From contig CP007444.1 of the NCBI GenBank assembly GCA_000632805.1, positions 2,232,001-2,296,000 of the forward strand: a stretch of 64,000 bases of DNA, written 5' to 3'. The notes under the pieces are model-generated. The model worked only from the letters and a program-made list of their open reading frames with translations. It searched no databases and was not told the DNA's origin. Source of the stretch: Dyella jiangningensis. GTDB lineage: Bacteria > Pseudomonadota > Gammaproteobacteria > Xanthomonadales > Rhodanobacteraceae. The translations under genes and the position numbers were made by a program. Below, in pieces: positions 38,042 to 48,443 of this stretch. Within the stretch, counting starts at the first letter, position 1, and every line of letters begins with the position of its first letter.

Positions 38042-38877
38042 TTCGTCGACTGTTTCGCTGCCTGTTCCCGGCAGAACGCCGCGGTGGCGTCGTCATCCGG
38101 AAAACAGCATTCGATGCGCAGCTCGTCCACCGTCACGTCGCGTGGCGTGCCGAACGTGGTGAAGGTGGAGAAGAAGCGCAGTTCCACGCCGTCGCGCCGA
38201 AACACGGTCGTGAGCAAGGGCGACGGCGTCGTATCCGGCTCACGCGTGCGCCAGCGCGCGGGCACGCCCGGATAGGACAAGGCCTCGTCCAGCAAGGCGC
38301 GTGAGAGGCTGTCCGAAGGCGCGGCCGCAACGTCGCCATGCAGGTGACGGATGAGGTCGCCGGCCACTTCCTCCCAGTTCACCACGGCAGCCCGCAGACC
38401 TTCGGGATCGAAGAAGTGGCGGACCATGTTGCCGTGCTGCTTTCCGTCGCGCAGCAGGAACCCCGTGATCTTCTGCGCGGCCTCGTTCGCCATCAGGATG
38501 TCCCAATGCCGGTTGAGCACGAACGCCGGGTACGGCTCCTGCTGGCTGATAATGAACTCGGTGGCCCGGCGCACCTGTGCGAGCGCCGGCGTCGTCAACG
38601 CAGTCTCGGGATAGCTCGGTGCATAACCCGCGGCCATCAGCAACGCGTTGCGTTCGCGCAGCGGCATTTCCAGCGCATCGGCCAGGCGCATCACCATCTC
38701 CTGGCTCGCCTGTGACTTGCCGGTTTCCACGCAGCTGAGGTGACGTGTCGACACATCGGCAGCCAGTGCGAGATCCAGTTGGCTCATGCGCCGAGCGGCC
38801 CGCCACTCGCGCAGCAGCATGCCCGCACGCGAGGTGGGCGCAGGAGGTGTCGGGGACAATGGGAGTCGGGCAGCCAT
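38038..38877 (-). CDS. XRE-family regulator with MmyB-like ligand-binding domain
   Basis: From the ATG at 38877 the product is 279 residues. The helix-turn-helix (MSQLDLALAADVSTRHLSCVETG, residues about 30-55) precedes a PAS-like MmyB domain with PAFVLNRHWDILMANEAA and HFFDPEGLRAAVVNWEE. Such proteins bind a fatty-acid-like ligand in Streptomyces; ligands here are unknown. The gene is divergent from the alpha/beta hydrolase gene with 131 bp between them, so the hydrolase is the likely target. Confidence 0.9.
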   Translation of the reverse strand: MAARLPLSPTPPAPTSRAGMLLREWRAARRMSQLDLALAADVSTRHLSCVETGKSQASQEMVMRLADALEMPLRERNALLMAAGYAPSYPETALTTPALAQVRRATEFIISQQEPYPAFVLNRHWDILMANEAAQKITGFLLRDGKQHGNMVRHFFDPEGLRAAVVNWEEVAGDLIRHLHGDVAAAPSDSLSRALLDEALSYPGVPARWRTREPDTTPSPLLTTVFRRDGVELRFFSTFTTFGTPRDVTVDELRIECCFPDDDATAAFCREQAAKQSTN

Positions 38878-39008
38878 GGCGCATCTTAGACGGCCTACGG
38901 ATGCGACGCCCATGACCTTCGAGGTCAAGTTGCCATGACCCTCGGCGTTATTGCCGGCAGGAGCGCGGGGATCAACCCTTTGCCCACCCACCGGATCAAG
39001 GGATCGAC

Positions 39009-39980
39009 ATGCACCGCCGCGCCTTTCTGCAAACCATGAGCATCGCACTCGCCGCGAGTACCCTCGGCCTCACGGCTCGCAACACCGTGGCTGCCCGATC
39101 CGCGCCGGCAGTCACGCTGGATGCCGACACCTATCGCCGCGAGCGCAGATACGCCCAGCTTCCATGCGGCGATGTCGCGTATCTCGATCGCGGGCACGGC
39201 CCGGCCACGCTGTTGCTGCACGGGTTTCCTCTCAACAGCTTCCAGTGGCGTGGCGTGATCGCCCGACTTTCGAACGAACGACGCTGCATCGCGCCCGACT
39301 GGCTCGGGCTCGGCTATACGCGCATAGCTCGCGGCCAGGCGGTGACGCCAGCCGCACAAGTGGAGATGCTGATCGCACTGCTCGATCTCCTGCAGGTCCG
39401 TACCGTGGACGTGGTTGCCAACGACAGCGGCGGCGCCATCGCCCAGCTGCTGATGACGCGGCACCCTGAGCGCGTGCGTACGCTGCTGCTCACCAACTGC
39501 GACGTGGAGAACGACAGCCCGCCAACGGCGTTGCTGCCAGTGATCGAGATGTCGCGCAAGGGACAGTTCGTGGACCAGTGGCTGGCGCCATGGCTCGCCG
39601 ACAAGAAGCTGGCGCGCTCGCCGCAGGGCATCGGCGGCATGTGCTACCAGTTCCCCGAGCACCCCACGGACGAAGCAATCGACCATTACCTGTCGCCGCT
39701 GTGCCAGCCCACCCAGAAGCCGTGGGTGCATGCCTACGCGCTGGGACTGACGCCCGACCCGCTGGCGGGCATCGAACCCCTGCTGAAGCAAAGCCGTGTA
39801 CCGACGCGCATCCTGTGGGGCACGGGCGATGACATCTTCTCGCAGGCAAGCCCGGACTACTTGCAGCGCACGCTGGGCAATCCGCGCGGCATTCGTCGCA
39901 TTCCCGGCGCCAAGCTGTTTTTTCCCGAGGAATACCCGGAGCGGATCGTGGAGGAGCTGCGCAGGCTTTGGGCGTCCTGA
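39009..39980 (+). CDS. Tat-exported alpha/beta hydrolase with Asp in the nucleophile position
   Basis: The 323-residue product has a twin-arginine signal (HRRAFLQ, then a hydrophobic stretch to about residue 30). The oxyanion loop is HGFPLNSFQW and the elbow reads VANDSGGAIAQ. In the sm-x-Nu-x-sm-sm pattern the nucleophile is Asp139, not Ser, as in haloalkane dehalogenases and epoxide hydrolases. DDIFS (around 278) may carry the second acid; a late His is not obvious. It is divergent from the XRE/MmyB regulator. Substrate unknown. Confidence 0.85.
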   Translation: MHRRAFLQTMSIALAASTLGLTARNTVAARSAPAVTLDADTYRRERRYAQLPCGDVAYLDRGHGPATLLLHGFPLNSFQWRGVIARLSNERRCIAPDWLGLGYTRIARGQAVTPAAQVEMLIALLDLLQVRTVDVVANDSGGAIAQLLMTRHPERVRTLLLTNCDVENDSPPTALLPVIEMSRKGQFVDQWLAPWLADKKLARSPQGIGGMCYQFPEHPTDEAIDHYLSPLCQPTQKPWVHAYALGLTPDPLAGIEPLLKQSRVPTRILWGTGDDIFSQASPDYLQRTLGNPRGIRRIPGAKLFFPEEYPERIVEELRRLWAS

Positions 39981-40241
39981 TGCACGAAGCATCGAGGATG
40001 CCCAGCCCGCACACGCCATGGTTGACGAATCGCTTGCCGGTACGTGTCGGCGGAATGCCTACCTCGCTACGCCGGCCCATCCAGCGGGACCCGTAGCGCT
40101 GGCTCAGCCTTCAGATCGGTGCCAAGCCCCTGGCTTCGCACGCCTTCTGACGACGTCCACCGCTGCAGCACAACGACTGATTTTCTCTGGTGCTTGCAAG
40201 CGATAGTGCTTCGAGATTACCCGCGTAAACTGATGTAAAGC

Positions 40242-41060
40242 TCAGTCGACGGTAACCTGCCCCAGCCCGATGGCTTTCAGTTCGTCGTAGTGCTCGAGGA
40301 ACAGTCCCACGATGCCGGGGTCGAGTTGACCGCCCGCCGCATTGCGCAGGTAATCGAGCACGTCTTCCTCGGGCCAGGCGGGCTTGTACACGCGCGGGAA
40401 GCTCAGCGCGTCCCACACGTCGACCACGCTGAAAATGCGCGCGGCCAGCGGGATCTCTTCACCACTCAGTCCGCGCGGATAGCCTGTGCCATCCCAGCGC
40501 TCGTGGTGCGCGAACGGGATGTCGATGGCAGGACGCAGGAAGGCGGTTCGCATGAGCAGGTCGCGACCGAGGGTGGGATGCGTGCGCATCACGGTGATTT
40601 CATCCGGCGTGAGCGGCCCGGGCTTCACCAGGATCGAATCCGGCAGCGCGAGTTTTCCGATGTCGTGCAGCAAGGCACCGAAACGCACATGGCGCAGCGC
40701 GTCGCCTTCGAGCCCGGCCATGCGTGCCAAGGCGACGGTCATGCGCATGACGCGCTCGGAGTGATCGCGCGTCTCCTTATGGCGGACATCCATCGCCGAC
40801 ACCAGTGCGCGCAGCGATTGCTCGTTGCCGTTGAGCAGCATGTGGTTGAGTCGATCCAGCCGCTGCATGTCGCGACCGATCAACCAATACAGCAGAACGC
40901 CGGTGCACAGCACGAACAGCGCGCCCTTCACGCTGTGCAGCAGGCTCAGCATGTGCTCGTCGCGGGCTAGCGAAACCACGAGGCGGTCGGACAGGAAGAT
41001 CCAGGCCAACGCCAGCACCACATAAATGGCGACGATGCGAATTTGTGGCCTGACTGTCAC
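40242..41060 (-). CDS. HD-GYP c-di-GMP phosphodiesterase, membrane-anchored
   Basis: A GTG at 41060, preceded by GGGGAGGG, is the better start (272 residues); an upstream frame to 41120 is unlikely. Two membrane helices (about 7-25 and 45-62) bracket a short periplasmic loop. The HD-GYP domain follows with His132-Asp133 (LLHDIGKLALPDS), EITVMRTHPTLGRDLL and HHERWDGTGYP (185-195), all diagnostic residues present. It should degrade c-di-GMP, the product of the cyclase at 23320-26436. It is the last of a minus-strand group ispG-methyltransferase-DUF1905-like-HD-GYP. Confidence 0.93.
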   Translation of the reverse strand: MTVRPQIRIVAIYVVLALAWIFLSDRLVVSLARDEHMLSLLHSVKGALFVLCTGVLLYWLIGRDMQRLDRLNHMLLNGNEQSLRALVSAMDVRHKETRDHSERVMRMTVALARMAGLEGDALRHVRFGALLHDIGKLALPDSILVKPGPLTPDEITVMRTHPTLGRDLLMRTAFLRPAIDIPFAHHERWDGTGYPRGLSGEEIPLAARIFSVVDVWDALSFPRVYKPAWPEEDVLDYLRNAAGGQLDPGIVGLFLEHYDELKAIGLGQVTVD

Positions 41061-41165
41061 CGACCCTCCCCATTCCGTTCCGGCGTCCAACCGGAACTGC
41101 CACGTCGGCGGAGCATACACGCAGACGAAGCGGCGGACAGGTGGCCCATGGGTGTCGCCGACGCG

Positions 41166-41456
41166 TCAGGCGTCATCCGGTTCCAGCAGGACGTCGACCG
41201 GCTGGCCCGCGGCCAGTTCGGCTGCCGTGGCCAATGAATCTTCCAACAGCAACCAGAAGGAGCCGGCGCGCTCGACCACCGAGGCACTGAAGGTCTGCCC
41301 ATTCAGGCTGCCACGCACGCGATGGCCACGGCCCCGCCAAAGCGGGCGTGCCGGCGTGGACCACTGACTGATCGGATCGAACGGCAGCGGCAGCATCCAC
41401 TGCCTCTGCCCACTCTGAACAACGGCACGAAACGCAACGGCGCGATGCCTGTTCAT
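41166..41456 (-). CDS. DUF1905-like small protein (96 aa)
   Basis: A 96-residue protein starts at the ATG at 41456, which has GGGGGAGGGGA directly before it. RVRGSLNGQTFSASVVERAGSFWLLLEDSLATAAELAAGQPVDVLLEPDD (landmarks, residues 48-95) resembles the beta-barrel DUF1905 domain found in bacteriocin-protection-like proteins. Function unknown. It starts 15 bp after the methyltransferase stop. Confidence 0.7.
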   Translation of the reverse strand: MNRHRAVAFRAVVQSGQRQWMLPLPFDPISQWSTPARPLWRGRGHRVRGSLNGQTFSASVVERAGSFWLLLEDSLATAAELAAGQPVDVLLEPDDA

Positions 41457-41471
41457 TCCCCTCCCCCGAGG

Positions 41472-42140
41472 TTACCCCGCCAAGAAGATAACGGAGGCGG
41501 GCCTGCCTGTGCGAGGGTGTAGCGGCTCCGTGAGATCGATGAGCCGCAGGCCGGCCTGGCGCAGGCTGGCCATCCAGCCTTCCAGGGTTCGGAAATACCA
41601 GGGAGCCGGCTGGCCGAAGCCTTCGCCGCAACCCGCCCAGGAGCCTTCGCGCCAGCCGTCGCGATACGGCTCGACGCCCGCCGACCAGGGATGGATCGTC
41701 TGCACCAGCAAAGCGCCACCGGGTTCGAGCAGGCCGGGAACAGCGGCCAGCAGGCTGTCGACCGAAGTGTGGCCCAGCAGCGAGAAATTGCAGACCACTA
41801 CGTCGGCGCGCGCATGTAGCCCGCCGGCAGCCACCTCTTCGTACGACATGACCCTGAAGTCGCCACCGCCCTGCGCCTGCGCGGCTTCGATCAGCGAAGG
41901 CACGACATCGACTCCCAGTACGTCGATACCCGTCGCGGCCAGTGTTCGCGCGAGCCAGCCTTCGCCGCATCCGAGGTCGATGACCTTGCGCGGCTGGCGT
42001 GACAACACGGTCTCGACGATGGCGCGGTCAGTCACCAGCTTGCGGCTTTCGATCGCGCCGCCGCGCACGGCGCGCTTCCACGCCTGCGCATTGGCCAGCC
42101 ACGCGGCGAGGATGAGTGATTCGCTCGCGCCGCTGTTCAT
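41472..42140 (-). CDS. Class I SAM-dependent methyltransferase
   Basis: The 222-residue product contains motif I VIDLGCGEGWLARTLAATG (around 53-71), the acidic GVDVVPSLI, and the motif IV region ADVVVCNFSLLGHTS. These mark a Rossmann methyltransferase of type 11/12. No substrate-specific domain is visible. It begins 8 bp after the ispG stop, so the two are probably one transcript. Confidence 0.88.
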   Translation of the reverse strand: MNSGASESLILAAWLANAQAWKRAVRGGAIESRKLVTDRAIVETVLSRQPRKVIDLGCGEGWLARTLAATGIDVLGVDVVPSLIEAAQAQGGGDFRVMSYEEVAAGGLHARADVVVCNFSLLGHTSVDSLLAAVPGLLEPGGALLVQTIHPWSAGVEPYRDGWREGSWAGCGEGFGQPAPWYFRTLEGWMASLRQAGLRLIDLTEPLHPRTGRPASVIFLAG

Positions 42141-42148
42141 GCCGCGAC

Positions 42149-43405
<1,257 letters not shown>

Positions 43406-43611
43406 GGATGGATTTGGCTGCACTTCGGGGCCGCGGGCGGTGCGGCAACCGCAAAAGAATAACCGAATGCCGGGGCCACCCGCAGGGACGGTCTCACAAG
43501 CCGCAAACCGGGTTCAGCGATGCGGCATAAACGCGCACAACAGCCATTCCCGCCCCGCTTGCGAGGATCATGGCGCCGGACACAGAGCAAGGATTCAGGA
43601 GGCCACCCACC

Positions 43612-44352
43612 ATGCTTCAGACCTACCCTCGCCAGGACGGCGCCAACCGCATGACTCCCTCGCCTTCCTGCGCGGGCTGCGGGCACGCCTCCGTCTGCCA
43701 GGCCAGCGGCTTCGACCGCGCCGAACTCTCGGGCCTGCGCCACATCGCCGAACGCATCGGCCCACTGCGCACCGGCGAGTACCTGTACCGTCCGATGTCG
43801 CCTTTCCGCGCCCTGTACGCCGTGCAGACAGGCATGGCCAAGACGGTGGCGGTGGACGTCGCCGGCCGCGAGCAGGTGTTGGCGTTCCATTTGCCCGGGG
43901 AAATGATCGGGTTGGATGCGATCGATCGCGAGATGCATGACAACGCCGTGGTCGCCCTCGGCAAGACGCAGTTCTGCCGCTTCCCGTATTCGGCCGTGCG
44001 CCAGGTTGCCATGGAACAGCCCGAGGTGCCCTGGCACCTCATGAATGCGGCAAGCCATCGCATCTCCCGGCTGCAGCTCAGCGGCGGCAACTATCTCGCC
44101 GAAGAGCGTTTCGCCGCATTTCTGGTCGACATGCGCGACCGTCGCGCCATGCTGGGTCTGTCCGCCGACTACCTGCCGCTGCCGATGTCCCGCGCGGATA
44201 TCGGCAACCATCTGCGCTTGACCACGGAAACGGTCAGCCGCCTGCTGGGCCGTTTCCGCCAGCGCAATCTCATTACCCTGGACCGCCACGGGCTGCACGT
44301 GGCCAACCTGCCTGCCCTGCGCGAGCTCGGCCAGTCCTTGCTGATGAGCTGA
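43612..44352 (+). CDS. fnr: FNR-type oxygen-sensing transcription regulator
   Basis: The ATG at 43612 with AGGAGG nine bases before is the start; the frame to 43570 is not needed. The 246-residue product has Cys20, Cys23, Cys29 (SCAGCGHASVC) and Cys122 (FCRFPY), the exact numbering and spacing of the [4Fe-4S] ligands of E. coli FNR. A cAMP-fold domain and a C-terminal helix-turn-helix follow; the recognition helix TTETVSRLLGRF keeps the Glu/Ser/Arg that read TTGAT half-sites. It should be a true anaerobic regulator. No FNR box was found near its own gene by eye. Confidence 0.94.
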   Translation: MLQTYPRQDGANRMTPSPSCAGCGHASVCQASGFDRAELSGLRHIAERIGPLRTGEYLYRPMSPFRALYAVQTGMAKTVAVDVAGREQVLAFHLPGEMIGLDAIDREMHDNAVVALGKTQFCRFPYSAVRQVAMEQPEVPWHLMNAASHRISRLQLSGGNYLAEERFAAFLVDMRDRRAMLGLSADYLPLPMSRADIGNHLRLTTETVSRLLGRFRQRNLITLDRHGLHVANLPALRELGQSLLMS

Positions 44353-44360
44353 CCCACCAC

Positions 44361-44387
44361 CGGGGAGTGCACGCCACGCGCTCCCCG
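44361..44387. terminator. Hairpin between convergent fnr and GFA genes
   Basis: CGGGGAG and CTCCCCG form a 7-bp stem directly behind the fnr stop (44352), in the 43-bp gap to the end of the GFA gene. It could serve both transcripts. No clear T-run follows. Confidence 0.4.
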
Positions 44388-44395
44388 CTCCGCTT

Positions 44396-44746
44396 TCACA
44401 TCAGGTGCAGGCCGTCGAACGATCGGCGCTCCACCGATGCCAGGTCAACGCCTTCCAGGCAGCGCACATTGACCGCCACCATGTCGGCGCCCGTTTTCGG
44501 ATCCTTGCCGTAGGCGAACGGCTGGCAGCCGCACTGCGGGCAGAAACGGTGGTCGATCATGTGCCGATTGAACCGGTAGCTCGACAGTGCCGCTTCGCCG
44601 GCATGCAGGTGGAACTGCTCGCGCGGCACGAACCACAGCAGGAAGCCCTTGCGACTGCAGTGCGTGCAATTGCACTCGATGATGCCGGCGGGCTCGCCTT
44701 CGACGTCGAAGGCGATGCTTCCGCAATGACAGCTGCCCTTGTGCAT
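44396..44746 (-). CDS. GFA family (glutathione-dependent formaldehyde-activating-like) zinc protein
   Basis: The 116-residue product has the GFA zinc ligands: GSCHCGSIAF, ECNCTHC and FCPQCGCQPF. The start at 44746 has AGGAG nine bases before; another ATG six bases upstream is too close to it. Members of this family have mostly unknown roles, and formaldehyde activation is not generally valid. It is 2 bp after the stop of the acetyl-CoA hydrolase/transferase gene, so the two are co-transcribed. Confidence 0.92.
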   Translation of the reverse strand: MHKGSCHCGSIAFDVEGEPAGIIECNCTHCSRKGFLLWFVPREQFHLHAGEAALSSYRFNRHMIDHRFCPQCGCQPFAYGKDPKTGADMVAVNVRCLEGVDLASVERRSFDGLHLM

Positions 44747-44748
44747 CG

Positions 44749-46746
44749 TCATTCGCTCCTCGTCGTGTCGGTCCCCCGGGTAGCCTCGACCGTCTCGATC
44801 GGCTTGCCCGTCCGGCGCAGGGCCGCCCTGAGCACGAGGCGCCAAGCGCGATCGCCCATGCTGGACGGCTTGTCCAATTCCATGCGGGCCACCGCTTCGT
44901 CTTCGCCGGCTACAGGTGCGCCGGGCTTCAAGGCGGCACTCAAGATCTCGAACCTTCCCCGCCACGTGCTCTGACGCGACTTCAGCCAGGAGAGCGCCGG
45001 GATCAGCTGCTGCTCGACCTCCGTGAAGTCGCTGCCAAACGGAAAAGGCACCAGCGTTCCCTTGGATTGCCAAGGCGAGAGCGCCTCGCGCAGGTAGTCG
45101 GGACGATTGTTGCGCCAGCGCTCCGGCACCTGGAAATCGGAGGAAAGCTTTCCGTGCGCCTTGGCCTCGGCGCATAGCGCGTCGATGAAGCGCGCATCCG
45201 AGATGGCCAGCATGGCTTCGATGCATTCGCTGTCGGTCTTGCCGCGAAGATCCGCTACGCCGTACTCGGTAACGAACAGGTCGCGCAGATGGCGCGGGAT
45301 GGTGGTGTGGCCATAGTTCCAGCGGATGTTGGTTTCCACGCCGCCGCTACCCTGTCGCGTGGAGCGCAAGAGCAGCACCGAACGGCCGTCGGGCAATTCG
45401 TGGGCCATGGCCACGAAGTTGTATTGGCCACCCACGCCACTGACGACTTCACCATTCTCCAGCCCGTCCGACACCGCCGAACCCATCAGGCTCGCCATCA
45501 TGCATGTATTGAAGAAGCGCGCTCCGCGCCGCTGCAGGCAAGCCAGCGCCTGATGGTCGCCGTAGAGATGATTGACGTTGGATACGCGGCACATGTCCAG
45601 CGCATCGGGATCGTCCCGCTCGATCGATGCAATCCACGCGTAGAGGTCCCGCGAACCGAGGAAGAACGCGCCGCGCAGATAATGGCCGCCCGGCGTGTCG
45701 GGCGACAGTCGCCCACTGGCCGCCGCCCGTTCGAGCGCCATGTTGTCCCACGCCCGACGCTTCAACACGCCGGCGCGCTGCAGATGCATGAAACCGTCCA
45801 TCACCATTTCGCTCGCCCCGTACAGGCCCGTGCGAAACGGCGCCAGGCCGCCGATGCGTGTTGCCAAGGCATGCGTGCCGCCACGCGGATCCAGCGCCAC
45901 GAGAGCGCGACGCCATTGCGTGTTGTCCTGCTGTCGCCAGCGCAACGCATGCACCAGGGCGTCGGACAGCGCACCGATACCGATCTGCAGGCAGCCGCCA
46001 TCGCGCACCAGTGCACTCGCGTGCATGCCCAGCGCGTATTCCACGACGTCGAGCGGCTGACGAGGCACCGCGAACAGCGGCGGCGACGTTTCCGTGCGCA
46101 ACTCGATGTCGAAATAATCGCGCGCCACCTCCGCATGCCCGCTTACATACGGAAGATCCGGATGCACGACGGCCACGCACAGCGGGCGCGGCTTGCCCGA
46201 TTGCACAACCTGTTCGATGAAATCAAGCGTGAGGTCCGGGTTGCTGGACAGGCTGTAGCGCACGCCATCCTGCATTTCCCGCCGCGCCACCAGCTGCACC
46301 AACAGGTTGATGTCCTGCACGGCGAGGTCGCGCGCGACGTGCGTGTAGTTCTGGCTGATGTAGTTGCGCTGCGCGCTACCCGAGTGCAGCAGCGCGCCCG
46401 ATTGCATGTAGAACTCGTGCACCGCCACGTTGGAGGGCAAGGCGTTGCGCGTCTGGTCGACGGCGTAGTCGGGGTCGACCGCATCGGCGCCGAAGTGCCG
46501 CTCCACGAATGGACCGAGAAACCGCGCCTCGAGGCCCGGCGCCGGGCGTGGGCGCGTAAGCGAGAGCGCCGTATAGAGCGACAGCGAACGCGAGGTGTCC
46601 GCCTTTGTCAGCTGGTACAGCGCATTGAGCAATCCGTGCGGTTTGCCCAGCCCCAACGGGGCCGCGACGCGCAAGTCGGCGCCCAGCCGTTCGGCGATGT
46701 GATGGGCGCAGCTGTCGATGTCGGCAAAACATTGCTCAGGCGACAT
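44749..46746 (-). CDS. Acetyl-CoA hydrolase/transferase family protein (665 aa)
   Basis: The product has the two-domain CoA-transferase layout: an N-terminal region with ALPSNVAVHEFYMQSGALL, and the C-terminal acetyl-CoA hydrolase domain with GVGGQYNFVAMAHELPDGRSVLLLRSTR and TTIPRHLRDLFVTEYGVADLRG. At 665 residues it is longer than typical Cat1/Ach1 proteins (about 500) because of the extra linker and a C-terminal tail (residues about 560-665). It probably moves CoA between acyl groups. Divergent from the cardiolipin synthase gene. Confidence 0.85.
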   Translation of the reverse strand: MSPEQCFADIDSCAHHIAERLGADLRVAAPLGLGKPHGLLNALYQLTKADTSRSLSLYTALSLTRPRPAPGLEARFLGPFVERHFGADAVDPDYAVDQTRNALPSNVAVHEFYMQSGALLHSGSAQRNYISQNYTHVARDLAVQDINLLVQLVARREMQDGVRYSLSSNPDLTLDFIEQVVQSGKPRPLCVAVVHPDLPYVSGHAEVARDYFDIELRTETSPPLFAVPRQPLDVVEYALGMHASALVRDGGCLQIGIGALSDALVHALRWRQQDNTQWRRALVALDPRGGTHALATRIGGLAPFRTGLYGASEMVMDGFMHLQRAGVLKRRAWDNMALERAAASGRLSPDTPGGHYLRGAFFLGSRDLYAWIASIERDDPDALDMCRVSNVNHLYGDHQALACLQRRGARFFNTCMMASLMGSAVSDGLENGEVVSGVGGQYNFVAMAHELPDGRSVLLLRSTRQGSGGVETNIRWNYGHTTIPRHLRDLFVTEYGVADLRGKTDSECIEAMLAISDARFIDALCAEAKAHGKLSSDFQVPERWRNNRPDYLREALSPWQSKGTLVPFPFGSDFTEVEQQLIPALSWLKSRQSTWRGRFEILSAALKPGAPVAGEDEAVARMELDKPSSMGDRAWRLVLRAALRRTGKPIETVEATRGTDTTRSE

Positions 46747-46865
46747 GGAATGAGCATGACAGAAGGTTTATGGAGACGACACTGCTCGCGTTCGCCGCGT
46801 ATTCGTGACACGCATCGAGTGAACGCGGGTTGAAGAAAGCCCGGTGGCATGCCCTACTCTCACCC

Positions 46866-48329
46866 ATGAATGCAAAGCTCGCATCCGCGTCCGCCCGACT
46901 GCTGGCCGAACAGGCACTGAGCCGAGCCGCCGGCGCGCCGCTGCTCGGGGGCAACGCCGTCGAATTGCTGATCGATGCCGCCGCCCACTACGACGCATGG
47001 CTCACGGCGATCCGCCATGCGCGCCATCGGGTGTTGCTGGAGAACTACATCATCCGGGACGACGAGGTGGGCCGATCCTTCCTCGATGCGCTGGTGGAGT
47101 GCGCCCGGCGTGGTGTGCAGGTAGCCGTCGTGTACGACTGGCTCGGTTGCAAGGGCCAGTCGCGCGATCGCTTCTGGCATCGGCTGCGTGCCGCCGGTGG
47201 CGAAGTGCGCGCCTTCAATCCACCACAGCTCGGGCAACCCTTCGGCTGGATCAGCCGCGATCACCGCAAGCTGCTGGTGGTCGATGGCGTGCTCGGCTTT
47301 CTCTCCGGGGTATGCATCAGCGAAAAATGGCTGGGCGATCCCCGCCGTGACGTGGAACCCTGGCGCGACACCGGCGTGAGCCTGCGCGGCCCGGCCGTCG
47401 CCGAACTGGAACATGCCTTTGCCGAGAGCTGGGCAAGCATCGGTTCGCCGCTGCCGCCCTTTCCCGATATGCCCGCGCCGGAGGAACAGGCCGGCTCCGT
47501 GGCATTGCGCGTCATCGCCACGCAACCTTCCACCGCCGGCATGTACCGTCTGGACCAGCTCATTGCCGCCATGGCGCGGCGGACACTGTGGCTTACCGAC
47601 GCCTACTTCATCGGCATCGCACCCTATGTGCAGGCGCTGGCGTCGGCAGCGCGCGACGGTGTCGACGTGCGGCTGCTGGTGCCCGGCAGCAGCGACATAC
47701 CGATGGTCGCCGGAATGTCGCGTTCGGGCTATCGGCCGCTGCTCAAGGCCGGCATCCGCGTGTTCGAATGGAATGGCTCGATGCTGCACGCGAAGACAGC
47801 GGTGGCGGACAACCTCTGGGCGCGCGTGGGTTCGTCCAATCTCAATATCGCCAGCTGGCTGAGCAATCGCGAGATCGACGTGGCCGTCGAAGACACCGCC
47901 TTCGCGCAGCAACTGGCCGAGCAGTACGAACGCGACCTGGAGCATGCCACCGAAATCGTGCTTTCACCCAGGCGCTGGCGTCGCCGTACCGACCATGTAC
48001 GAAGCAAGGACCGGCACCCGCCGCGGTTGCGGCACGTGGGCGGAAGCTCGGGACGGGCAGCCGCCGGCGCCTTGCGCATCGCCAATACGGTCGGTGCCGC
48101 GCTGACGGACCGCCGGGTGCTGGGCGACACCGCGACCGGTCCGCTGATGCTGGGTACCCTGGCGCTGACCCTGCTGGCCGTGGTGGGGTTTTTCTGGCCG
48201 GCGGTCATCGGCTGGCCATTGGGTCTGGTCGCAGCCTGGCTTGCCCTGAATTTCGGGATACGGGTCTGGCGACTGCGGCGACGCCTGCGTGAACAGGCCG
48301 CGGAACTCGACGATTCGCCGGCAGAATAG
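46866..48329 (+). CDS. cls: Cardiolipin synthase (phospholipase D superfamily)
   Basis: From the ATG at 46866 the product is 487 residues. Two HKD motifs are present: His133-x-Lys135-x4-Asp140 (DHRKLLVVDG) and a second (MLHAKTAVAD) near residue 310. A hydrophobic C-terminal region (around 430-465) supplies two membrane helices. It condenses phosphatidylglycerol or related lipids to cardiolipin. The C-terminal placement of the helices differs from E. coli ClsA, where they are N-terminal, and suggests a ClsB/C-type or a distinct subgroup. Confidence 0.88.
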   Translation: MNAKLASASARLLAEQALSRAAGAPLLGGNAVELLIDAAAHYDAWLTAIRHARHRVLLENYIIRDDEVGRSFLDALVECARRGVQVAVVYDWLGCKGQSRDRFWHRLRAAGGEVRAFNPPQLGQPFGWISRDHRKLLVVDGVLGFLSGVCISEKWLGDPRRDVEPWRDTGVSLRGPAVAELEHAFAESWASIGSPLPPFPDMPAPEEQAGSVALRVIATQPSTAGMYRLDQLIAAMARRTLWLTDAYFIGIAPYVQALASAARDGVDVRLLVPGSSDIPMVAGMSRSGYRPLLKAGIRVFEWNGSMLHAKTAVADNLWARVGSSNLNIASWLSNREIDVAVEDTAFAQQLAEQYERDLEHATEIVLSPRRWRRRTDHVRSKDRHPPRLRHVGGSSGRAAAGALRIANTVGAALTDRRVLGDTATGPLMLGTLALTLLAVVGFFWPAVIGWPLGLVAAWLALNFGIRVWRLRRRLREQAAELDDSPAE

Positions 48330-48443
48330 TTTTAAATATCATATATATACAGTCATTGCCTGAGGGTTTGGCTACGCTTGATCCGCCAAGCGGATGTAAT
48401 CCAAGCATTCCGTGCCAGTCGCTCGTGGTAGGCTCCCGCGTTC
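48330..48443. promoter_or_regulatory. AT-rich gap before xseA
   Basis: ATATCATATATATAC in this 114-bp gap is unusually AT-rich for the region and could serve as a promoter for xseA. No clear -35 is seen. No gene. Confidence 0.35.

Noticed and set aside
43540-43611. FNR box upstream of fnr (TTGCGAGGATCAT)
   Set aside because: The spacing is 13 rather than 14 and one half-site is broken; not convincing.
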